Shown piece by piece: positions 58,608 to 64,000 of a stretch of 64,000 bases of DNA. The position numbers and the translations under genes were made by a program. The stretch comes from JALYNX01 sp035292685. Lineage in GTDB: Bacteria > Actinomycetota > Acidimicrobiia > Spongiisociales > ZC4RG35. The stretch's first letter is position 1. The number at the start of each line of letters is the position of its first letter. The DNA is taken from contig DATDPP010000018.1 in assembly GCA_035292685.1 (NCBI GenBank), forward strand, positions 56,637-120,636, in the 5' to 3' direction. Under the pieces are notes generated by a model. It was not told the origin of the DNA. It saw only the letters and a list, made by a program, of their open reading frames with translations, and did no database searches.

Positions 58608-60191
58608 CTATCTATAGAACGGCAGTCTCCTGAATACCTTGGTCAGGTACTCCACCATCCGGGTATAGCGCTCCGCGCTGACCGCTCCGAAGGGTGAGTA
58701 CGCCGGGATCAGTCGCTGAACCGCCACTGCCTGAGGCTCGGTGAACTTGAGGATCCCTTCCACACCATGACGCCTGCCCATGCCGGAGTCCTTCATCCCA
58801 CCCATTGGCGCTTCGTGCGACCCCCACGTCGCCACCAAGCCGTCGTTTATGGTCACCGACCCTGCCTGGAGACGGGTCGCGATGTCGAGAGCGTGGTCGG
58901 TGCCCCGGCCCCAAACGCTGAAATGCAGCCCGAAATCAGAGCTGTTTGCGCTCTCTATGGCCTCGTTCAAGTCCGTGTAGCCGTAGATGGCGGTCACCGG
59001 CCCGAACGTCTCGCTCCTGCACAAATCCATGTCCTCGCTCACGTTGGTCAGCACGGTGGCCGCATAGAACAGAGGCCCGACGTCTGGTCGAGGCTTACCC
59101 CCGGTGAGCAGAGTGGCACCTTTGGCGACCGCGTCTTCGACATGAGCATGGACCTGCTCGAGTTGTGCCTGGTCGATGAGAGAACTGAGATCGCTGGAGA
59201 AGTCGAAGGCTGGGGCCATCGGCACCGAGGCCGAATACTCGACGAACCTCCTGGTGAACTCCTCCCTGACCGATTCGTGAACGTAAATCCGTTCCATGGA
59301 GACACAGGTCTGGCCACCGTTGGCGAAGCTGCCGGCGGCAAGCTCACGCACGGTTCGCCCGAGATCGGCATCGGGGAGGACGATGGCGGCGTTCTTCCCT
59401 CCAAGCTCCATTGAACATGCGATCAGCCTGCGACCGGCCATCTCGGCGATCAACCGCCCGACCTCGGTCGACCCCGTGAACATGATGAAGTCGACCTGGT
59501 CGACGATTGCCTCTCCAATTGGAGCCCCCGCCCCGGTGACCACCTGGACCAGGGCCGGCGGCACCCCCGCCTCCTCCAACAGCCGGGCGCCGAGCAGGGC
59601 CGAGTACGGGGTCTTTTCGTCGGGTTTCAACAACACTGCGTTCCCGGTTGCCAAAGCCGCGATCGCATCGCTGATGGCGAGCGTGAACGGGTAATTCCAG
59701 GGACTTATGAAGCCCACCAATCCTTTGGCGTGCCGGAACTCGTAGGTCTTGGTGAAAATGGGCATTGCCCCCTGGTGGCGACGCCTGCGGGTCACCTTGG
59801 GGGTCATATTGGCGACGAACCGGGTGACGCCGATGGTGTCGACCACTTCCCGCCAGGCGTCCATCCGTGCCTTGCCTCCCTCGAGCTGGATGAGATCGGT
59901 GACCTCATCGACGTGTGCGAGAAGGAGATCGTGGAATCGCAGCAGAATTCTTGCCCTGCGTCGCGGGCCCAAGGCCTCCCAGGCAGGCTGGGCGGACCGG
60001 GCCGCCAACCCTGCGTTGCGGATGTCCTGCTCCGTGGCCTGGGGGACAGCACCGATGACCCGGAGATCGAATGGCGCCACCACTTCGATGATCTCCCGAC
60101 CTTCTCGGGGAACGCTGGTCCGACCCTCGAGCTCGCGGAGCAGCATCGCCGTCACGTTCGGGGCGAGCCGGGTGGTCTCGGTCACGGTCAT
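58608..60191 (-). CDS. NAD(P)-dependent aldehyde dehydrogenase (succinate-semialdehyde type)
   Basis: 527-aa aldehyde dehydrogenase. FISPWNYPFTLAISDAIAAL, cofactor-binding FTGSTEVGRLIAEMAGR, the general-base Glu in CSMELGGKNAAIV and the nucleophile Cys in GGQTCVSMERIYV near residue 294 are all present, plus the ETFGPV motif. Length and the FISPWNYP block fit the succinate-semialdehyde dehydrogenase (GabD2) group of actinobacteria. TAGCGT ends 6 nt before the ATG at 60191, so it is probably leaderless. Substrate inferred, not shown. Confidence 0.92.
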   Translation of the reverse strand: MTVTETTRLAPNVTAMLLRELEGRTSVPREGREIIEVVAPFDLRVIGAVPQATEQDIRNAGLAARSAQPAWEALGPRRRARILLRFHDLLLAHVDEVTDLIQLEGGKARMDAWREVVDTIGVTRFVANMTPKVTRRRRHQGAMPIFTKTYEFRHAKGLVGFISPWNYPFTLAISDAIAALATGNAVLLKPDEKTPYSALLGARLLEEAGVPPALVQVVTGAGAPIGEAIVDQVDFIMFTGSTEVGRLIAEMAGRRLIACSMELGGKNAAIVLPDADLGRTVRELAAGSFANGGQTCVSMERIYVHESVREEFTRRFVEYSASVPMAPAFDFSSDLSSLIDQAQLEQVHAHVEDAVAKGATLLTGGKPRPDVGPLFYAATVLTNVSEDMDLCRSETFGPVTAIYGYTDLNEAIESANSSDFGLHFSVWGRGTDHALDIATRLQAGSVTINDGLVATWGSHEAPMGGMKDSGMGRRHGVEGILKFTEPQAVAVQRLIPAYSPFGAVSAERYTRMVEYLTKVFRRLPFYR

Positions 60192-60197
60192 GGTGAA

Positions 60198-60203
60198 ACG
60201 CTA
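60198..60203 (-). promoter_or_regulatory. -10 element of leaderless promoter
   Basis: Minus-strand TAGCGT ends 6 nt before the ATG at 60191. Confidence 0.5.
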
Positions 60204-60265
60204 CCCGGCCACCGCTTCTGCGTCTGCGTAGCCTTTCGGCCAGACGCGTGCGATTGGAGGAAACT

Positions 60266-60652
60266 GTGATCGACCTCGAAACCTGGATCGAAACCTATCG
60301 AAAGGCATGGGAAGAAGCCGACGCTCAGACGGTGGTCGGGCTGTTCACCGAGGAAGCCACTTATCGATCCGACATCTTCAAGGAGGCGCACATCGGGCGG
60401 GACGGCGTCGGCGCCTATTGGAGAGAGGCGACCTCCACTCAACGGGATGTAACGGTTCGCATGGGTCGCCCGATAGTCGACGGACCGCGGGTTGCGGTCG
60501 AGTTTTGGACCACAATGGAGAACGAGGGAGAGATGATCACCCTCCCCGGATGCCTTCTCCTCGACTTCGACGCAGAGGGCAGATGCCGGAGCCTGCACGA
60601 GCACTGGGAATGGACCGCAGGGCGTCACGACCCGCCACCGGAGTGGGGTTGA
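60266..60652 (+). CDS. NTF2-like (SnoaL-type) protein
   Basis: 128-aa NTF2-fold protein: VIDLETWIETYRKAWEEADA, VVGLFTEEATYRSDIFKEAH, GAYWREATSTQRDVTVRMG and a C-terminal EHWEWTAGRH. The fold usually forms a dimer with a deep pocket that binds small molecules or acts as an isomerase or hydratase. The GTG at 60266 has GGAGG five nt upstream, so it is preferred over the GTG at 60248. Divergent from the aldehyde dehydrogenase and not obviously linked to it. Confidence 0.85.
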   Translation: MIDLETWIETYRKAWEEADAQTVVGLFTEEATYRSDIFKEAHIGRDGVGAYWREATSTQRDVTVRMGRPIVDGPRVAVEFWTTMENEGEMITLPGCLLLDFDAEGRCRSLHEHWEWTAGRHDPPPEWG

Positions 60653-60669
60653 CGGTCACCGCCTCCCTA

Positions 60670-61305
60670 CTACCGGCCCAGACGCTCGTCCAGAAACGCC
60701 AGGGTGGCTGCCCAGGCCTCATCGAAGGCAGCAGGATCGAACGTGTCTCCATCGGGATCGCCGAAACCATGACGCGTCCCCGAATGTCGCATCACCTGGA
60801 CGTCGAGCTCCTCCAGACGCATGGTCGCTTCCATGAACACCGCTTCGTCGGCGGTTATGAACTCGTCCTCTTCAGCGAGATGGATCAGGTAGTCGGCCCT
60901 GGCCCCGACGAAGTCGATCTGCTGGCTCCCGTAGAACGACACCACGGCCGCCACCAGGTCGGGGAGGCGGACCGAGGCCCATAGGGCAAGTGAGCCGCCC
61001 ATCCCGAACCCGATCATGCCGATGGGGCCTTCCGTCGACCTTTCATGGAGGAGTTTGGCCGAGGACAGCACGAGAGAGGCGAGACGGTTGGGGTCGGCCT
61101 TGCCCAGATGATCCAGAGCATCCTGTTCCGATTCGGGGAGCTCACCGAAGGCGATGTCGGGAGCAAGCACCGTAAAGCCATCGTCGGCGAGCTCGTTGGC
61201 AAGGCTCTTCACCGAGGAGGTGAGGCCCCAAAAGGAGTGGAGCAGGAGCACCCCGGGACCGGGGCCTCCCTCCCCCTGAATGAAGTAGGCGAGATCGCGC
61301 GCCAC
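60670..61305 (-). CDS. Dienelactone hydrolase family protein
   Basis: 211-aa alpha/beta hydrolase. GVLLLHSFWGLTSSVKSLAN is the oxyanion region and GMIGFGMGGSLALWASVRLP the nucleophile elbow, where the usual Cys or Ser is Met (GFGMGG), an unusual substitution that questions catalytic competence. A His near the C-terminus (GTRHGFGD) matches the family catalytic His. The GTG at 61305 is taken as start because TAGGTT lies 8 nt upstream; the ATG at 61341 would overlap the divergent start codon. Function uncertain. Confidence 0.72.
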   Translation of the reverse strand: MARDLAYFIQGEGGPGPGVLLLHSFWGLTSSVKSLANELADDGFTVLAPDIAFGELPESEQDALDHLGKADPNRLASLVLSSAKLLHERSTEGPIGMIGFGMGGSLALWASVRLPDLVAAVVSFYGSQQIDFVGARADYLIHLAEEDEFITADEAVFMEATMRLEELDVQVMRHSGTRHGFGDPDGDTFDPAAFDEAWAATLAFLDERLGR

Positions 61306-61313
61306 TGAGCCCG

Positions 61314-61332
61314 AACCTACCGGCCCTACGCT
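61314..61332. promoter_or_regulatory. Divergent back-to-back leaderless promoters
   Basis: Minus-strand TAGGTT (61314-61319) ends 8 nt before the GTG at 61305; plus-strand TACGCT (61327-61332) ends 7 nt before the ATG at 61340. Confidence 0.5.
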
Positions 61333-61339
61333 TTCGACC

Positions 61340-62992
61340 ATGGCCTCTTCGGTCGCCCCACTTCGGATCGACGCTTTCCGCACGCTGTGGATCGCCTCGC
61401 TCCTATCCGCAATCGGGAGCTTCATTCAGAATGTCACCGGATCCTGGCTGATGTTGGACTTGACCGGATCCAACACCTGGGTTGGCCTCATGGTCGCCTC
61501 GAGCACCCTTCCCCTCCTCTTCTTTGCACTCGCCGCAGGGGCCCTCGCCGACATGTTCGACCGGACCAAGCTCATGCTGACCGCCCAGATCATCATGGCG
61601 GGCTCGGCATTGGCGATGACCATCCTCACATTCAGTGGCTCTGTCACCCCGGGCCTGCTTCTCGGGCTCGGGTTGCTGCTCGGGACCGGGGCGGCCCTCA
61701 ATCTCCCCACCTGGCACGCCCTTCTCCCCGATCTGGTCCCCAGGACGATGATCCCTTCGGCGGTCACCCTCCAATCCGCGGGTTTCAACGTGGCTCGAGC
61801 AGTCGGGCCGGCAATCGGCGGCGTTCTGATCGCAGCCTTCGGACCGGCGCTCGGATTCGGGATCAACACCCTGACCTACCTCGCGGTGATCGGTGCGCTA
61901 CTGCTGGTGGGAAGGACCCTGGTCACCCCGGAACGGGACACCGCCTCGTTCGGCACCGCTATCGGTCTCGGCCTTCGCTACGCACGGTTCACCCCGGTCT
62001 TCCGGAGACTGCTTCTTCTGGTGTCATTGTTCGCCGTCACCTCCGCGGTGGTTCAGTCGGTGCTGCCCGGCCACAACGAGACCCTCGGCGGTGGCGCCGG
62101 AACCCTCGGCCTCCTGCTGGGGGTGATGGGCGCCGGAGCCCTGGTCGGAGCGTTTGTGCGACGGAGGTTCGTGGGCAGACTCGGGCGCCGAGCGCCAATG
62201 ATGACCATCACTCTGTTCGGGCTGTGCGGGATCGGGATCGGACTCTCCCCCAACCTCGCTTGGGCCGGAGTCTTCATGTTCGCCTCCGGTGCCTTCTGGG
62301 TCCTCACCCTGACCAATCTGAACGCCACCGCGCAACTGATGGCCCCGGGGTGGATCCGGGGTCGAGCGATGTCGTTCTACAGCCTGGCCTTCGGAGGCGT
62401 CCTCCCTCTGGGCGCGATCCTGGGTGGGATCGTCGCCGACGCTGTCGGCACCGGCAGCGCGATGGTCTCGTTGTCGATGGGGACCGTGGCACTGGGCCTC
62501 ATCTCCCCCGCTTTCAAGCTCCCCACTCTCGAGGAGGTGGAATCACCCGAGTTCTCCATGGAGCGTCAAACCCCGACTCACGACGAGACCATGGAAGGTG
62601 GCCCGGTCATAATCCTCAACACGTGGACGATCGACGAGAGCGACTTCGCCGAGTTCACCGAGTTGATGAACGAGATCCGCCTGGTCCGACTGAGGACCGG
62701 CGCCTATCGATGGACTCTCTTCCGAAACGCCTCGGCACCAACCCGGCTCACCGAGATGTTCGCCACCGGTTCGTGGGAGGAGCATCTGGCCCAGCACCGG
62801 CGGATCGATGACGCGTCGGCGGCCCTGATCGCCCGAGCCCGGGCCTTTGACCGGGCGGACGGGCCGGTCACCCGGCATTTGATTGCCATCGACGTGGAAG
62901 ACCCGCCGAACTTCGACCAATTGCTGCTGACGCACGAACGGATGCACCAGACCGACGGTTCGATCCCGACCATGGTCGATCAGGAGGATTGA
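61340..62992 (+). CDS. MFS exporter (DUF894/EntS-like) with extra C-terminal domain
   Basis: 550-aa transporter. Residues 1-395 form 12 helices of the EntS/DUF894 group: SLLSAIGSFIQNVTGSWLML, GALADMFDRTKLML (motif A) and AGFNVARAVGPAIGGVLIA are seen. Residues 410-550 are a soluble domain with VIILNTWTIDESDFAEFTEL, GAYRWTLFRNASAP and GSWEEHLAQHRR, resembling an antibiotic-monooxygenase-like ferredoxin fold. That C-terminal extension is known in DUF894 proteins, but its role is not established. ATG start, leaderless. Its 3' end overlaps the convergent membrane gene by 13 nt. Confidence 0.88.
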   Translation: MASSVAPLRIDAFRTLWIASLLSAIGSFIQNVTGSWLMLDLTGSNTWVGLMVASSTLPLLFFALAAGALADMFDRTKLMLTAQIIMAGSALAMTILTFSGSVTPGLLLGLGLLLGTGAALNLPTWHALLPDLVPRTMIPSAVTLQSAGFNVARAVGPAIGGVLIAAFGPALGFGINTLTYLAVIGALLLVGRTLVTPERDTASFGTAIGLGLRYARFTPVFRRLLLLVSLFAVTSAVVQSVLPGHNETLGGGAGTLGLLLGVMGAGALVGAFVRRRFVGRLGRRAPMMTITLFGLCGIGIGLSPNLAWAGVFMFASGAFWVLTLTNLNATAQLMAPGWIRGRAMSFYSLAFGGVLPLGAILGGIVADAVGTGSAMVSLSMGTVALGLISPAFKLPTLEEVESPEFSMERQTPTHDETMEGGPVIILNTWTIDESDFAEFTELMNEIRLVRLRTGAYRWTLFRNASAPTRLTEMFATGSWEEHLAQHRRIDDASAALIARARAFDRADGPVTRHLIAIDVEDPPNFDQLLLTHERMHQTDGSIPTMVDQED

Positions 62993-63660
62993 TCGAAACT
63001 CATCTCCCTGCGGAACTTCTTCCAGTCGGATTGGCTGGTCGACCACAAGACGTCGGTGACGATCTGACCGACGCCCACCACCACCAGCACCCAAACCACC
63101 CACGACGGGACGGCAGCAGCCAGGGCGGCCCCGATCAGGGCGAAGGGGACGATCTTGGTGACTATGGCCCCCGAGGCGTGCATCCAGGCCCGGGATCGAG
63201 CCGGCGTCCGTAGGTAGCTGGCGTATTCCAGTTTGACTCCCGGCTGCGGGCTGCGAACCCCGCCCACGAACCAGCGGGTGAATCGAATCCCGAGAAGCGT
63301 GCCCACCAGGAGGTGACTGAGACTGTGGGTCGTCACCAGGATTGCCCCAAAACCGAGAAGGAACGCGATTGCCGCCGCGTTTTCCTCAAGGGAATAGGCC
63401 CAACCAACGAGGGCCAGCCCGAGCAGGGTGCCCCCGATCATCAGCACGTTCCCGATCCAGAGAGGCACGGTGATCAGGGCCCAATCCCGAAAGGCACTCG
63501 AGTCGATCACGGCGATCCGGTCGGCGTGGGCCTCGAGCATGACCGGGTCCGCTTTCACCGCGGCGACCGCACGCCAGAACCCGGTCGGGCCGAGCGGGTC
63601 ACCGACCTTGACCGCAGCCTCCGCCAGCCGCAGAGTCTCGGTGATCTCCGCGTCGTCCAC
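62980..63660 (-). CDS. Membrane protein with HxxxH motif
   Basis: 226-aa protein. A soluble N-terminus of about 60 residues (EITETLRLAEAAVKVGDPLG) precedes two helices, then a His-containing segment TTHSLSHLLVGTLLGIRFTR and further helices near the C-terminus. The HSLSH arrangement in a membrane helix recalls the metal site of M50-type intramembrane peptidases, but the HExxH Glu is absent, so activity is doubtful. GTG start. It overlaps the MFS gene 3' ends by 13 nt in a convergent layout. Confidence 0.75.
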   Translation of the reverse strand: MDDAEITETLRLAEAAVKVGDPLGPTGFWRAVAAVKADPVMLEAHADRIAVIDSSAFRDWALITVPLWIGNVLMIGGTLLGLALVGWAYSLEENAAAIAFLLGFGAILVTTHSLSHLLVGTLLGIRFTRWFVGGVRSPQPGVKLEYASYLRTPARSRAWMHASGAIVTKIVPFALIGAALAAAVPSWVVWVLVVVGVGQIVTDVLWSTSQSDWKKFRREMSFDQSS

Positions 63661-63724
63661 GACTCATATCTAAGTACGGTGCGACGGCTGCAACCGAATC
63701 CTTGCCGAGGGTGTTCTGATAGCG

Positions 63725-64000
63725 ATGGATGAGTTGGCGACCGCGCTCGCGGCCGATCTGGACCGGGCCTTCCCGGAGGTGGTCAAGAGGTTGGGCCCGC
63801 GCCTGTACTGGGGCCTGCGCCGCATGTGCGGCGACCCCCAGGAGGCCGAGGACCTGACTCAGGAGACCTTCATCCGGGCTTACCGGGCCCTGGGAGACTT
63901 CGACCGACGACGGTTCGAAGATCTCCGACTGACTGCCTGGGTGTGGACGATCGCGCTCAATCTGGGCCGAAACCACCTTCGCGACCGTTCGCGACGACCG
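63725..64000 (+). CDS. ECF-type RNA polymerase sigma factor (3' part outside window)
   Basis: Partial gene of 92 codons, running into the window edge. From the ATG at 63725 it reads MDELATALAADLDRAFPEVV, then region 2.2-2.3 GDPQEAEDLTQETFIRAYRA, with RLTAWVWTIALNLGRNHLRD as region 2.4-like DNA-binding helix. Region 4 is not in the window. No anti-sigma gene is visible on this side. Directed away from the membrane protein gene at 62980. A sigma-70 region 2 is certain; the ECF group is not assigned. Confidence 0.9.
   Translation, partial: MDELATALAADLDRAFPEVVKRLGPRLYWGLRRMCGDPQEAEDLTQETFIRAYRALGDFDRRRFEDLRLTAWVWTIALNLGRNHLRDRSRRP

Noticed and set aside
1..64000. tRNA, rRNA, CRISPR arrays and insertion sequences
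   Set aside because: No cloverleaf with a T-loop GGTTCGA-type pattern, no rRNA-like stretch, no regularly spaced repeat array and no transposase motif were found by reading both strands.

Overview
This 64 kb stretch is high-GC, gene-dense chromosomal DNA from an actinobacterium. The class Acidimicrobiia or a close relative fits best. The grounds are the strong GC bias in third codon positions, many secreted proteins with Thr-rich linkers, frequent GTG starts, leaderless promoters of the TANNNT type, a cobalamin-dependent ribonucleotide reductase, split LigD-type NHEJ proteins and MprAB-like two-component systems. I see no rRNA, tRNA, CRISPR array, prophage or insertion sequence. The class-level assignment is inference.

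Layout. 0-5.3 kb: lactate-oxidation genes lutA-lutB (cut by the left edge), a YczE-type membrane protein, a PspC/LiaF-like envelope-stress cluster and a haloalkane dehalogenase. 5.3-8.3 kb: a frameshifted adenylate-cyclase remnant, then a two-component system with two small secreted proteins. 8.3-13.7 kb: nrdJ, interrupted by two inteins and preceded by a promoter with two NrdR boxes. 13.7-20.7 kb: a DUF2252-like remnant, DM13 and fasciclin secreted proteins, a second two-component system, a thermonuclease/lamin-tail protein and an orphan glycosidase-like lipoprotein. 20.7-29.2 kb: CorA, a nucleotidyl cyclase, a purine permease, an LCCL lipoprotein and a TetR-controlled operon with a rifampin-phosphotransferase-like enzyme. 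29.3-38 kb: deoD, a pabB-pabC fusion, a nitroreductase, an ABC-2 exporter, hutU and a hutG-like gene. 38-45 kb: dusB, a thioesterase, an FG-GAP-like protein, maf, an amidohydrolase and two tandem S41 lipoprotein proteases. 45-52.5 kb: NTF2-like, RidA and MsrA genes, a transglycosylase-like protein, a Ca2+/cation exchanger, a DUF2461 gene with an apparent ATC start, and YihY. 52.5-58 kb: an ATP-dependent DNA ligase and a LigD-type polymerase flank a four-gene ABC-2 operon, which is preceded by a REPIN-like palindrome. 58-64 kb: an aldehyde dehydrogenase, a dienelactone hydrolase, an MFS exporter and the start of an ECF sigma factor.

Themes. Many genes lack a Shine-Dalgarno sequence and instead have a -10 hexamer 6-8 nt before the start codon. 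Three divergent gene pairs share back-to-back promoters of this kind within about 40 bp. Operons are tight, with ATGA or TGATG overlaps, and convergent genes often abut stop to stop. The most informative regulatory locus is nrdJ. Both inteins there begin directly before catalytic cysteines, and two NrdR boxes spaced exactly 31 bp lie just downstream of a near-consensus promoter. No single novel defence or biosynthetic system stands out. The best leads are the ATC start, the remnants and duplications (cyclase, DUF2252, msrA tail), the REPIN-like element, the TetR/phosphotransferase operon and the orphan glycosidase-like lipoprotein.
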